DNA of 64,000 nucleotides from Cladopsammia gracilis. Its lineage: Eukaryota > Cnidaria > Anthozoa > Scleractinia > Dendrophylliidae. Below, in pieces: positions 35,913 through 40,779 of the stretch; position 1 is the stretch's first letter, and the number at the start of each line of letters is the position of its first letter. A model generated the notes under the pieces. That model was not told the origin of the DNA and made no database searches. It saw only the letters and a program-made list of their open reading frames with translations. Both the position numbers and the translations under genes were made by a program. The stretch covers positions 742,501-806,500 of the forward strand of contig JAJGOT010000258.1 in NCBI GenBank assembly GCA_022457155.1, given 5' to 3'.

Positions 35913-38405
35913 GCTTATAATAGTACATCACTTACAATACTAACGTTGCATACAATACTAACATTATTTACAGTACTAACGTTGCTTACAATACTGACAT
36001 TACTTACAATTTTTAACATTACTTACTAATTAATTAATCAATTACCAATACCACACAATGCTTACAATACCATAACATTACTTACAAAAACTAATTTTAC
36101 TTATAATATTAATATAACTTACAAATTAACATTAACATTACTTACTAATTAACAATAACACACATTACAATCGTAATTATGAAAATAATATAATATAGAC
36201 TCCTATTTTTCAAACATTTTAAAAGCCATCCTCTTAAGTTATTATGTTACATTTTGTTGAGTAGCACAAAAGATAGTAAAATTTGCAAGATAATTAATTC
36301 GGGAAATGGGAACGATAGCCTCAACGCCTTTTTGGGGTGATTGGGTAGTATATATAAAAATAGTGCGACTTATGTCAGAATTAATAGCCTATACAGAATT
36401 AAAGATGGGAATAAAAGGAACCCATTTCTTCAAATTGGATCCGGGTTTGTAGGTTTCGATATTAAATTGTGATTTAAGAATTATCATAAACGTTTTCAGG
36501 TGTGGAATTTTTTTACTAGACTTACAGCACCAAATGTAATGTCTTGCTAAAATTAATTGTTTAAATAAATGCTGTTAAATGCTGTTATTAGTAGGCAGTA
36601 TTCTATACAGAAGTCTATATTGAAAATTAATGAGCATTGTGCTTTTGGTGCACCTAGCTGCCAAAATATAAGCGATTCTCCAATCCGCACCAGTATTGTT
36701 TCCTTCAGGAGCAATATTGTTGTTCCACTTCGTTTGACTTTTCACCGGTACACTACTTTTGGAAGAGGCAAGTTTTCTGTAAACGACCTTGTTTCCTTTA
36801 ACGCTTTTAAGAAATAAGTCAAGGAAAGGTTCAGGAATGACTGAATCATTGGATTCAATTGGTAGATTCGTGTGTTTACAAAGATATTTAAGGGCAGATA
36901 TAAGACCATAATACTTCAAAGGATTAATTTGTATTTTGTAAATGTTAGTAAAGTCTTTGTAAGAGAGACAGATGGAGGAGCCCTTCATTAAATTTTCTAT
37001 CTTGAAGACTCCATGAAGGACGAGTTGTTTGTCGAAAATGGGTTTGTTATCAATCCTGATTAGTGAGTTGTGCCATATAGGTTGCTCTAGGAATTGTTGT
37101 CTGTTTTTTATGACGTCTACAAAATTGACCTCTGACCATTTTTCTAGCAATTATCGTATGAACGAGTTCCTTACTGGTATTATTTTAGAACAATCAGCTT
37201 TGCTTAGATTACCTTTAAAAATTCAGTCTCCTCCAAATTTACCAAGTTCAAGTTCAAAAAACTATTTTCATTTTCCATGGTTTGAAGCGTCGAGATGTTG
37301 TTTTCAATCCAGGTAGATTTCAGCGATTTATTAAACAGTGATACATCAATCATTTTAAGGCCTCCCTTATCATAGTCATTTATCAACACCGTTCTGACTC
37401 TTGATTTTGTCACCTTTATTGTTCAAAAGAAACTTATAAAAAATGTTGTTTATCTCACTGATAGCTTTTTGGTTTGTCGCTAGTGGTGCGAAGATATATG
37501 TAAGATGAGATGCCACCAAGCTTTTAATAACTAATATTTTACCAATTAAAGATAAGCGCCGATATTTCCAACAGTTAAGAATATTTCTCATTTTCTCTAA
37601 GTTTTCGCTTTAATTCATATTTAGTGTGATGTTGGGATCAGTGGAAACCCACACGCCAAGGACCTTCACTTTTGTTTTTCTGGCCATTTGAAATTCGTTT
37701 CAGGGAAGAGTTTTTTCTTTCTTTCCTGTCATTGATCCCATCTACAAGGCTTCAGACTTTTTACTTTTAAGTTTGAGACCGAACACATTACCAAAACTGC
37801 TGATCGTATCAAGAGCAGCGGACAGAGATTCATGAGTGCCATTGAGAATCAAGGTGGTGTCATCAGCGTATTGGCTTAACTTGATTTCTGAGTTATTGAC
37901 AGAGATTCATTTTATATTAGGATTAGACCTGATTGCTTTCGCTAAAGACACCTGTTGTTTTCGGTGATCATTTTTATGTAGAGTTAAATGAAACTAACCT
38001 TTTCTGAAGTTGAGAGATCCCTTCTTGTTCGCCTGTCATCAACCCTTTCTGGGTATGTTATATGATAATCATTTCTAGAACTTCCTTCTGTAAGTTTTTA
38101 AAGAAACATGTCGTATATATCAGAAAAAAAAAAACCTTGCATGTGTCGCCAGTCGCGTTACAACAGTATGAACTCAAATGACTGGGAGTATTACAGCCCC
38201 CACCCATCACCCCTCCTCCCACAACAACAGGACACACCCTAACATTTTGTAAGCATTTCTCAATTCAACAATTTCAATGGATAGCCTCGTCTGCCCCAGT
38301 TGATCAAAGCACCTCTGCAACTTTAAAAATCGAATAAGCCTTACCTATAGACGAGAAAAAGACGCAAAGCAACGCAAACGTACAAACGAACAGCAGTCTG
38401 ACCAT
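1381..38405 (-). CDS. ADAM-type disintegrin and metalloprotease, 23 exons, 3' end off the window
   Basis: This is a membrane or secreted zinc endopeptidase of the ADAM (reprolysin/adamalysin) family, which sheds or processes extracellular proteins. The 23 exons are listed separately. Every junction has GT/AG borders and matching phase, giving 607 uninterrupted codons. Approximate order by residue: signal peptide 1-20; propeptide to about 175, including CSGLRG and a cysteine-switch-like HKNCG; a possible furin-type KIRR site near 176-179; metalloprotease about 195-390 with [12 protein letters not shown] at 332-343 and the CIM Met-turn at 355-357; disintegrin about 393-475; ADAM cysteine-rich from about 473. 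The catalytic residues are intact, so the enzyme should be active. EGF, transmembrane and cytoplasmic parts were not found before position 1. Introns carry many transposons. The orthologue class within ADAMs is not resolved. Family assignment is very secure; the exact exon model is a by-eye inference. Confidence 0.93.
1960..2067 (-). CDS. ADAM exon 22: cysteine-rich domain (CGxLxC block)
   Basis: Acceptor TAAATTTCAG, donor TGCAG|GTTTGA. It encodes DVLCGQLQC, the strongly conserved ADAM C-G-x-L-x-C motif. Phase 1-base entry and 2-base exit fit exons 21 and 23. A LINE fragment, a MITE and a hammerhead-like sequence sit in the intron before it. Confidence 0.92.
2556..2617 (-). ncRNA. Degenerate type I-like hammerhead ribozyme core
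   Basis: On the minus strand the sequence has CTGATGA (2585-2579), a stem II of GTCCT-AACA-AGGAC (2578-2565), then GCAAC where an active hammerhead has GAAAC. A GTC candidate cleavage triplet is at 2615-2613. The weak stem I is GTGTGG with CCATAC. The A13-to-C change should abolish or greatly reduce cleavage. Hammerheads of this form are known from Penelope-like elements and retrozymes in animals; the parent element here is not identified. Confidence 0.6.
2748..3756 (-). mobile_element. 5'-truncated LINE, C-terminal part of ORF2
   Basis: A 280-codon open frame on the minus strand ends at 2910 and contains [20 protein letters not shown] followed by [13 protein letters not shown], the cysteine/histidine C-terminal block of L1-like reverse transcriptase proteins. 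A polyadenylation-type AATAAA (2778-2773) and an A-tail (T run 2748-2759 on the plus strand) mark the 3' end. The reverse transcriptase core is absent, so this is a dead-on-arrival insertion in ADAM intron 21. Confidence 0.85.
4035..4551. mobile_element. TTAA-flanked MITE, family A copy 1
   Basis: TTAA at both ends encloses inverted ends CCCTCGGACGTACAA and an imperfect mirror (GTTCGTCCGAGGG). Inside are a YY1-like AAGATGGCGGCC (4344-4355) and a CRE palindrome TGACGTCA (4364-4371). TTAA duplication suggests piggyBac-type mobilisation, but no transposase is present. It lies 72 bp from ADAM exon 21. Confidence 0.85.
4623..4722 (-). CDS. ADAM exon 21: cysteine-rich domain
   Basis: Acceptor TTACTTTTAG, donor GCAAG|GTACAC. 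It encodes [20 protein letters not shown] and then PTTIASCAA, matching 'C-Y-x-x-L-N-x-x-G-x-x-F-G-N-C'. A TTAA-flanked MITE lies 72 bp into the next intron. Confidence 0.92.
4956..5101. repeat. Foldback hairpin, 146 bp
   Basis: The arms CAGATTTCCACCGG and CCGGTGGAAATCTG continue as a near-perfect palindrome (TTACCACGATTTACGTCAT mirrored). It sits in the intron between ADAM exons 20 and 21. Confidence 0.85.
5248..5314 (-). CDS. ADAM exon 20: cysteine-rich domain
   Basis: Acceptor TCATTTCAG, donor GCAA|GTAAGT. It encodes [20 protein letters not shown] then GA, the 'C-Y-x-G-x-C......Q-C-x-x-L-W-G' block of ADAM cysteine-rich domains. It is separated from exon 19 by 7.3 kb holding four exons of another domain type. 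Confidence 0.93.
5712..5849 (-). CDS. F5/8 type C (discoidin) domain, second exon
   Basis: Acceptor TGAATTTCAG, donor CAAAC|GTATGT; 138 nt, phase 0 to phase 0. It encodes [20 protein letters not shown] and [10 protein letters not shown], matching the discoidin 'V-T-x-I-x-x-Q-G......W-V-x-x-F-x-x-x-Y-S-x-D-G-x-x-W' core. The last third of the domain (the 'A-R-Y-I-R-x-x-P' exon) was not found anywhere in the window, so the unit is open or broken at its 3' side. Confidence 0.85.
5850..7373. other. Intron of the interleaved unit, no gene recognised
   Basis: It separates the two discoidin exons. Short open frames (for example 6248-6445 plus) have no recognisable family. GC-richer patches near 6480-6840 look like repeat DNA. 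Confidence 0.4.
7374..7543 (-). CDS. F5/8 type C (discoidin) domain, first exon
   Basis: Acceptor TTATTTGTAG, donor GCACAG|GTAAGG; 170 nt, 2-base entry, phase 0 exit. It begins [20 protein letters not shown], the standard opening of an F5/8C domain (C-x-x-x-L-G-M-E-x-G-x-I-x-D-x-Q-I-x-A-S). It then has [12 protein letters not shown] and FQVDFAQ, the W-C-A and 'L-Q-V-D-L' strands. The discoidin domain binds glycans, phospholipid or collagen on cell surfaces. Confidence 0.88.
8064..8406. pseudogene. Back-to-back protein fragments (chromo/Tudor-knot-like plus, coiled coil minus)
   Basis: On the plus strand, [19 protein letters not shown] opens a frame that, after one frameshift, reads [20 protein letters not shown] then IGYST, which resembles the start of a chromo barrel/Tudor-knot-type fold. 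On the minus strand from 8406 the frame reads [20 protein letters not shown], a Glu/Lys coiled coil. The two meet near 8250. Both look truncated; this is probably a chimeric remnant in a host intron. Confidence 0.35.
9055..9126 (-). tRNA. tRNA-Thr(GGT)-like pseudogene, copy 1
   Basis: On the minus strand it starts GCCTTCATAGCTCAGTTGGT and has a full B box (GGGTTCGAACCCC). The D arm pairs well. The anticodon loop is CCGGTAT, so the anticodon would be GGT, but U33 is C and position 31/39 is A/C. The acceptor stem has one mismatch. It is more likely a SINE head than a working tRNA. Confidence 0.65.
9305..9376 (-). tRNA. tRNA-Thr(GGT)-like pseudogene, copy 2
   Basis: Identical in the tRNA part to the copy at 9055-9126, including the abnormal C33 and the anticodon-stem mismatch. 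Shared defects show the duplication came after the defects arose. Confidence 0.65.
10058..10716. mobile_element. Foldback element with nested MITE
   Basis: The outer arms (10058-10243 and 10533-10716) mirror each other, for example GTATCGAAGAGAAAAGATTA on the left. The centre, 10244-10532, is a separate MITE with ends TTACTGCGCC and GGCGCAGTAA, also found at 51061-51354. It lies between the exon at 10753 and the discoidin exon at 7543. Confidence 0.8.
10244..10532. mobile_element. TTACTGCGCC MITE, copy 1
   Basis: The ends TTACTGCGCCTTTCAATAAC and its mirror GTTATTGAAAGGCGCAGTAA bound 289 bp without coding potential. The same family recurs at 51061-51354 in the opposite orientation. Confidence 0.8.
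10753..10884 (-). CDS. Lectin-like module, second exon
   Basis: Acceptor TTATCTGGCAG, donor ACAAG|GTAGGC; 132 nt. It joins in phase to the 11202 donor and encodes [20 protein letters not shown] and later [16 protein letters not shown]. The 'H-I-x-T-G-K-C-I-H......C-D-x-x-R-L-x-x-x-F' layout is repeat-like and typical of beta-trefoil lectin folds. It ends in phase 1, matching the next exon at 7543. A foldback repeat (10058-10716) lies 36 bp into the following intron. Confidence 0.75.
11202..11480 (-). CDS. Lectin-like cysteine module, first exon of the interleaved unit
   Basis: This exon lies inside the intron between ADAM exons 19 and 20 but codes for a different module. Acceptor CTTTTTAACAG, donor CCAG|GTTGAC; 279 nt, phase 1 to phase 1. 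Landmarks are [20 protein letters not shown], then [20 protein letters not shown] and SSSC. The pattern (paired Cys, 'L-x-H-x-C-S-G-K-x-V-C-P') resembles a module I associate with secreted or extracellular cnidarian proteins, with a ricin-B/beta-trefoil-like flavour. No ADAM signature is present. I could not name a database family with certainty. Codon usage and splice sites look normal, so the exon is not obviously decayed. Confidence 0.75.
11481..12661. other. Intronic gap between ADAM exon 19 and the lectin-like exons
   Basis: Searched on the minus strand for a signal peptide or a bridging exon (phase 0 in, phase 1 out) for the interleaved unit; none is convincing. Confidence 0.4.
12662..12715 (-). 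CDS. ADAM exon 19: start of cysteine-rich domain
   Basis: Acceptor TTAAACTTCAG, donor AAACG|GTATGT. It encodes [18 protein letters not shown], the 'C-P-x-D-x-x-x-x-G-x-P-C' block. It ends in phase 0, which fits exon 20 at 5314 (SVCYQGKC) but not the nearer exon at 11480, which needs phase 1. Confidence 0.93.
13420..13500 (-). CDS. ADAM exon 18: disintegrin loop
   Basis: Acceptor TTTTTTTTAG, donor AGAGAC|GTGAGT. It encodes [20 protein letters not shown]. The integrin-binding loop is RGVKTD-CD; the usual ECD of ADAMs is DCD here, and there is no RGD. Confidence 0.95.
13947..14357. mobile_element. Foldback MITE beside ADAM exon 17
   Basis: The ends ATAGACCAATATCACGCTAG and its mirror CTAGCGTGATATTGGTCTAT bound a 411-bp near-palindrome. 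It stops 26 bp from the exon 17 donor. Confidence 0.85.
14384..14485 (-). CDS. ADAM exon 17: disintegrin domain
   Basis: Acceptor TTTCCCCAG, donor GTCTG|GTAAAA. It encodes [20 protein letters not shown] and then HHTCCKSCL, the cysteine-dense core of a disintegrin domain. A 411-bp foldback element stops 26 bp inside the donor intron. Confidence 0.95.
14975..15129. repeat. Foldback repeat in ADAM intron 16
   Basis: The inverted arms CCTAATTCAATAAAGGTTGC and GCAACCTTTATTGAATTAGG enclose about 100 bp. It lies about 90 bp from ADAM exon 16. Confidence 0.8.
15216..15284 (-). CDS. ADAM exon 16: start of disintegrin domain
   Basis: Acceptor CTCTTTTAAAG, donor CCGAG|GTTTGT. It encodes [15 protein letters not shown], the signature entry into the disintegrin domain (C-G-N-x-x-x-E-x-G-E-x-C-D-C-G). 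Phase 0 to phase 0. Confidence 0.95.
15881..15962 (-). CDS. ADAM exon 15: end of metalloprotease domain
   Basis: Acceptor AAAGGACCAG, donor ATAAG|GTATTT. It encodes [20 protein letters not shown] then YNVPTYK, the closing 'F-S-x-C-S......C-L-x-N-x-P' block. Of two nearby AGs, the one used keeps phase with exon 14. Confidence 0.93.
16605..16653 (-). CDS. ADAM exon 14: Met-turn
   Basis: Acceptor CTATTCTCAG, donor CACAA|GTATGT. A 49-nt microexon encoding [15 protein letters not shown], the ADAM 'C-x-C.....C-I-M' segment with the Met-turn and its disulfide cysteines. Phase 1 to phase 2. Confidence 0.95.
17064..17145 (-). CDS. ADAM exon 13: zinc-binding active site
   Basis: Acceptor CTGTCTATTGCAG, donor CTCAG|GTAAGT. 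It encodes the active site [12 protein letters not shown] (HExxHxxGxxHD), with three zinc-ligand His and the catalytic Glu intact. An alternative acceptor at 17189 would add residues but does not fit exon 12, which ends in phase 0. Confidence 0.96.
17627..18609. mobile_element. 983-bp TTAA foldback nested in the left arm
   Basis: The ends TTTCTCAATCTCAAATTTAC and its mirror give arms of about 400 bp around a loop near 18026-18211. It is flanked by TTAA at 17623-17626 and 18610-18613. The opposite arm of the host element has the uninterrupted sequence with a single TTAA at 22978-22981, a preserved empty site. Confidence 0.92.
20162..20980 (-). pseudogene. C2H2-like zinc-finger protein fragments in the transposon spacer
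   Basis: On the minus strand, 20980-20600 reads [20 protein letters not shown], a C-x4-C...H knuckle like those of multi-copy cnidarian C2H2 proteins. A second piece (about 20345-20162) reads [20 protein letters not shown]. They are separated by an array of CTAAAAGGTACC-type repeats (about 20364-20600), so the gene seems split by repeat insertion. It may be cargo of the inverted-repeat element. The family is not firmly recognised. Confidence 0.35.
20364..20600. repeat. Irregular CTAAAAGGTACC repeats
   Basis: Variants occur near 20364, 20418, 20471, 20497, 20538 and 20588, with spacing of roughly 25-55 bp. Similar GGGGTACC-type strings occur in the element at 62822-63248. Confidence 0.55.
21428..21453. 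repeat. Poly-C run
   Basis: An uninterrupted run of about 25 C in the spacer of the inverted-repeat element. Its exact length may be a sequencing estimate. Confidence 0.8.
23581..23659 (-). CDS. ADAM exon 12: metalloprotease domain
   Basis: Acceptor TTCACTTTCAG, donor AATGGC|GTAAGT. It encodes [20 protein letters not shown] and then SCGVNG, the 'G-x-A-x-V-x-x-M-C' block. An internal AG at 23634 was rejected because it breaks phase with exon 11. The following intron (17146-23580) carries a 6.1-kb inverted-repeat element. Confidence 0.93.
23941..23992 (-). repeat. tRNA-like SINE fragment
   Basis: On the minus strand, GGTCCCGGGTTCAACTC is a good B box preceded by GCGGTTGGGGTGCGCACTTG. There is no complete cloverleaf. 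It lies in ADAM intron 11. Confidence 0.5.
24361..24530 (-). CDS. ADAM exon 11: metalloprotease domain
   Basis: Acceptor CTGTTTAAG, donor CTGAG|GTACGA. It encodes [20 protein letters not shown] early and FAHDNAHLL at the end, both hallmark blocks of the ADAM catalytic domain (N-I-x-x-V-L-x-G-x-E-I-W and H-D-N-A-x-L-L). Phase 0 to phase 2. Confidence 0.95.
25099..25170 (-). CDS. ADAM exon 10: metalloprotease domain
   Basis: Acceptor ACATTTTAG, donor GATGCG|GTAAGT. It encodes [20 protein letters not shown] then AVDA, matching the reprolysin helix that ends 'I-V-N-x-V-D'. Phase 0 to phase 0. Confidence 0.93.
25398..25424. repeat. (GAAT)n microsatellite
   Basis: Tandem GAAT/TGAA repeats within ADAM intron 9. 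Confidence 0.85.
25705..25806 (-). CDS. ADAM exon 9: start of metalloprotease domain
   Basis: Acceptor TTAATTCCAG, donor GCAATG|GTTAGT. It begins IRRSISN, so KIRR at the exon 8/9 junction is a possible proprotein-convertase site. It then encodes [13 protein letters not shown], the canonical first strand of the ADAM catalytic domain (Y-x-E-L-x-x-V-x-D). Phase 0 to phase 0, 34 codons. Confidence 0.93.
26485..26546 (-). CDS. ADAM exon 8: propeptide-protease linker
   Basis: Acceptor TTTTGCTAG, donor CAAAA|GTATAC. It encodes a low-complexity acidic/Ser linker ([20 protein letters not shown]). It fits the phase gap between exons 7 (ends phase 1) and 9 (starts phase 0) exactly; sequence conservation alone would not identify it. 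Confidence 0.75.
26889..26957 (+). mobile_element. Truncated Harbinger-like MITE fragment
   Basis: CTGTTTACATGGAAAGAGGA followed by TGATCCTAGAAGG matches the left end of the element at 39433. Only the first 70 bp or so remain. Confidence 0.7.
27748..27814 (-). CDS. ADAM exon 7: propeptide end with cysteine-switch-like motif
   Basis: Acceptor AATTCGCAG, donor TGCG|GTAAAC. It encodes [20 protein letters not shown] then NC(G). The final Cys-Gly corresponds to the ADAM cysteine switch that caps the catalytic zinc in the zymogen. Phase 0 to phase 1. Confidence 0.85.
27983..28538. mobile_element. TTAA-flanked MITE, family A copy 2
   Basis: TTAACCCTCGGACGTACAA at the left and an imperfect mirror ending GAGGGTTAA at the right. 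It carries AAGATGGCGGCC and a CRE (28335-28342), as in copy 1, plus an extra TGACGTCA near 28115. It is in ADAM intron 6. Confidence 0.85.
29417..29746. mobile_element. hAT-like MITE with 8-bp target duplication, copy 1
   Basis: The element starts CCCGGGGGGGGGGGGAGGGA and ends TCCCCCCTCCCGGG. It is flanked on both sides by CGTGCATG (29409-29416 and 29747-29754). An exact 8-bp duplication is typical of hAT transposons. It has no coding capacity. Confidence 0.9.
29793..29850 (-). CDS. ADAM exon 6: propeptide
   Basis: Acceptor TTTTTTACAG, donor AACAAG|GTAGGT. It continues CSGLRG into [19 protein letters not shown], the conserved 'G-x-I-x-D...Y-x-I-x-P' part of ADAM propeptides. Phase 2 to phase 0. 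A hAT-like element ends only 39 bp beyond the donor side, at 29754. Confidence 0.9.
30178..30213. repeat. Poly-C / CCA tract
   Basis: A run of about 22 C followed by CCACCACCACC in ADAM intron 5. Confidence 0.85.
30907..30992 (-). CDS. ADAM exon 5: propeptide with CSGLRG signature
   Basis: Acceptor CGTCACAG, donor TTAG|GTGATC. It encodes [20 protein letters not shown] followed by SGL; the Arg-Gly is completed by exon 6. This matches the ADAM propeptide hallmark (hC-x-Y-x-G...S-x-V-x-L-x-x-CSGLRG) closely. Confidence 0.92.
30993..32534. other. ADAM intron 4, no gene recognised
   Basis: AT-rich; short open frames near 31229-31813 show no family signature and appear to be repeat-derived. Confidence 0.4.
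32535..32601 (-). CDS. ADAM exon 4: propeptide
   Basis: Acceptor TCTATTGCAG, donor ACAG|GTAAAT. It encodes [18 protein letters not shown] and so on, the ADAM propeptide 'N-x-x-L...F' segment. Phase 2 to phase 0. Confidence 0.85.
32948..33348. mobile_element. TTAA MITE, family A copy 3 (degenerate)
   Basis: The left end reads TCTAACCATCGGACGGACAA and the right end AAGTCCGAGGGTTGA, so both TTAA sites are mutated. The YY1/CRE core is missing, leaving about 400 bp. Confidence 0.7.
33560..33634. repeat. (AT)n microsatellite
   Basis: About 75 bp of uninterrupted AT, 75 bp before the donor end of ADAM exon 3. Confidence 0.95.
33709..33785 (-). CDS. ADAM exon 3: propeptide
   Basis: Acceptor TTTTTCTAG, donor AA|GTATAC. 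It reads [19 protein letters not shown], matching the ADAM propeptide pattern of a Y-x-L-x-AF...W-x-L-D-L-x-x-N strand. It ends in phase 2, and the first base of exon 4 completes a Lys codon. Confidence 0.85.
33894..34038. repeat. Short foldback MITE
   Basis: The arms CCCTGGTTGTTCGAAAAGTG and CTTTTGAACAACTTGGGC bound 145 bp containing repeated GGATAGCGCTATCC palindromes. Confidence 0.75.
34846..34901. repeat. Hairpin ATCGCCTAATT
   Basis: ATCGCCTAATTTTAGCCGAC pairs with GTCGGCTAAGAATTAGGCGAT across a short loop. Confidence 0.7.
35868..35912. repeat. (ATT)n microsatellite
   Basis: About 15 uninterrupted ATT units in ADAM intron 2. Confidence 0.95.
36389..37930 (-). mobile_element. LINE fragment with reverse transcriptase YADD motif
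   Basis: On the minus strand, near 37890-37750, the sequence reads [20 protein letters not shown] then a stop at KKSEAL*, the catalytic YxDD box of an L1-like reverse transcriptase. Downstream frames (37591-37376, 37413-37204, 37150-36575) continue the thumb and C-terminal region with frameshifts, ending with [11 protein letters not shown] and a stop near 36389. The 5' part of the reverse transcriptase is missing. It is inactive and lies about 70 bp from ADAM exon 2. Confidence 0.85.
37999..38048 (-). CDS. ADAM exon 2: start of propeptide
   Basis: Acceptor ATACCCAG, donor AAAAG|GTTAGT. It supplies two bases to the codon begun in exon 1 and ends in phase 0. The peptide is short, charged and Arg-rich ([16 protein letters not shown]). 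It was chosen because its phase exactly bridges exons 1 and 3; there is little family signature in it, so it is the least certain internal exon. A LINE fragment ends within about 70 bp of its donor. Confidence 0.65.
38345..38405 (-). CDS. ADAM exon 1: start codon and signal peptide
   Basis: Twenty codons plus one base. The protein begins [19 protein letters not shown], a typical signal peptide with a long hydrophobic core. The donor reads ATAG|GTAAGG, leaving phase 1. The ATG lies in a good Kozak context (GCCATGG, G at -3 and +4). An in-frame upstream ATG at 38519 would add about 38 residues, beginning MKRVAVLLVAFQSF. I prefer 38405 because the signal peptide is cleaner and the context better. 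Confidence 0.85.
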
Positions 38406-38615
38406 GGCTACTGTTAATTGTCCATATACTCTCTTCTTCTGTATTAAAAAAGAGGAGAATAAATTGAATAGAGAATTGAAACTCTGAAACGCAACTAACA
38501 ATACAGCGACCCTCTTCAACTATCAGTCACTAGAGACTAACCACTACACCACCGCGTATCCACTATAACAGTGCAATTAACACCTTTTGTACTCAGTGTT
38601 ATTCTGAAAGGAATA
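38406..38615 (-). promoter_or_regulatory. Upstream region of the ADAM gene
   Basis: This is the stretch between the ADAM start codon and a TA-flanked MITE. No TATA box at a credible spacing is visible. It contains, on the minus strand, a tRNA A-box-like string (GTGTAGTGGTTAG, near 38535-38555) suggesting a SINE scrap. The promoter role is inferred from position only. Confidence 0.3.
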
Positions 38616-38991
38616 AAGCCCCTTTCCCACATACACGCATTTTCGTACGGTCGATCACGATTTTGGAATTTTTAAAAATCGCGGTCAACCGTGGCAATTT
38701 GCGCGCGAATCACCAAGATGCTGTTGCGGTCGAGTACGGTGGTACTACGATGCTACTACGAAGATGTTACGTTTGTCTAAGAATTTGATTGTGCTACGAT
38801 GCACCACGATTTTTAATTTTTTAACATGTGAAAAAACATCGTGGTCCTTCCAGGTGTCGTCACGGTCCATTAAGGCGCATCAGGAATTGCTACGGTCGAC
38901 CACGAATTTCGTCCCGACGCCGCTGCGATTTTTAAAAACTAAAAAATCGTGATCGACCGTACGAAACTTCGTGCATATGGGAAAGGGGCTT
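38616..38991. mobile_element. TA-flanked MITE upstream of the ADAM start
   Basis: The ends AAGCCCCTTTCCCACATAC and GTGCATATGGGAAAGGGGCTT mirror each other, with TA on each side. Subterminal repeats GTACGGTCGATCACGA mirror at the right. This suggests a Tc1/mariner-type MITE, 211 bp upstream of the start codon. Confidence 0.8.
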
Positions 38992-38997
38992 TATACG

Positions 38998-39340
38998 TCC
39001 AGGCTGATAAATATCGTGTTTTCGTGAGTACGATCCAGGAGCGTGCTTTCAGCTTGCTTTAGTATCTTGAAATAGGAAGACAAATTGTAAAAACTTATAA
39101 AATCACAAACATATAAACTGTAGAGACTCGCCAAAATGACAGTTTTGAATTCTGGACCGCCTGTCAAGAAAATGAAATTGAATTTAATGATCTGTAATCC
39201 GTCACTTTCATTCGTGCTATTGTGCATTTTATCCCCGAACTACATGCTTCATTTTGCTGTGTAGATTCTTGTTTTTAATTATATATTTTGTTTTAATTTT
39301 GTGGTATTTGGCAATATAAACCCTCCCTTTCAACAACATC
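38998..39340. mobile_element. Partial copy of the repeat at 50647-51063
   Basis: The blocks AAATATCGTGTTTTC, CAGGAGC-TGCTTTCAGCTTG and CTTGAAATAGGAAGA match the full element at 50647-51063. The terminal GGGACACTG ends are missing. Confidence 0.65.
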
Positions 39341-39891
39341 TCGGCTTCATTAAAAGTCCAGTACTATTGACAACTTTGGCAAGACTCCGAAATTCACTTT
39401 AAGTTTGATGGTGAAACGTCCGATGACAATTAGGCCCTATTTACATGGAAAGAAGATGACCCTAGTGCTAGGATGATCCTAGAAGGTTTATTTGGTTTAC
39501 TTGCAAAAATGCGGCACTAGGATGATCCTAGCGCTAGCATCATCCTACCTCTCAGACACGATGATAGGCCTACTCTGGGACCTTAAGTCGCCTAAAGTCG
39601 CCTTAAGTCGCCCAAAGTTGCCTTAACTCGCCTAAAGTCGCCTTAAGTCGCCTAAAGTCGCCTTAAGTCGCCCTTTGTCGCTTAAGGTCGCCTGAAGTCG
39701 TTAGGCTTAAAAAAGGCCTGCACGCCTTAAAATTGCCCTAAAAGGTTTCACTTTTACTATTTCTTGAATATATAATAATTTTATTGCCCCAAATCTCTTA
39801 TTTATTTCCCATATATGATTACATACTGCAAGTGTATGGCCCCATGCAGTACAGCACCATGCTTCAATAGTCATGCACCATGCCCTACAAA

Positions 39892-40092
39892 GGATGGACC
39901 ATTTTATTTTTGAAGGGGGGGGGGGGGGGGGGGGCAAATACCAAGGAAAAAAATTCACGCACAGATTAAGTATAGAAAAGTATGGAAAAATCACATAAAA
40001 AATTCTTGTACAGCCTCAAGATGGTAAAAAAAATTCATGCTTGCTAAAACAAAATGCCCACCCCCCACCCCTAAAAATAAAATGGTCCATCC
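39892..40092. mobile_element. Small MITE with poly-G core
   Basis: The ends GGATGGACCATTTTATTTTT and AAAAATAAAATGGTCCATCC are perfect mirrors, followed inside by a G run and a C-rich run. It is nested in the 3.3-kb element. Confidence 0.8.
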
Positions 40093-40779
40093 CCAAGGAG
40101 GGTACACTCATTCATCTTAAAAACATTGACAGCTATTTCTATAGGTTTACTTATATTTCATGGACAAAGTGTTGCTGAAAGGATGAAGTTGTGACTTATA
40201 TTATAATCAACATTTAATATGAGCAACATCATAAAAAAGAAACACTGCTGATCAGCAGTCAATACTGATATACTGTGATGGTGCAGGCATTCCTTCACCT
40301 TCAGGGTATTATAACAACAGTGAGAGCTGTTTTGGATCACTAAGATCACAATAATTTGAAAAGTATTTTGGGGTTAAGCCCAATTATTGCTTATCACTTT
40401 TACATTGAGCAAGTAAGCAGCTTAACCAAAGGCAATGTAACTGTATACAAATGTACTTAACTCTTAAGCTTACTTACCCAACGTGAAAGAGCAAGCAAAA
40501 ATGGGCCATTTCTCCCGCATACAACCTCTAAGCTGCGTTCTAGCCATCCAACATTATTCTATTTACAACCAATCGTAACTGAACGTTTGAAAACTTGAAA
40601 CTTCTTTACAACTTGTACATGTCATCTTCTTGACAGCTTGATGAAGCAAAGAATTTAAATCAACCTATACGCTCAAGATTGGTCAAAAGGATTTCTTGTT
40701 ATCAACCATTAAGCAGGAATGTGCAAAGGATTTGCAGCTGCTTCCAGCAGGAAAATTTTTTCCTCACTCGAGCAAACAT

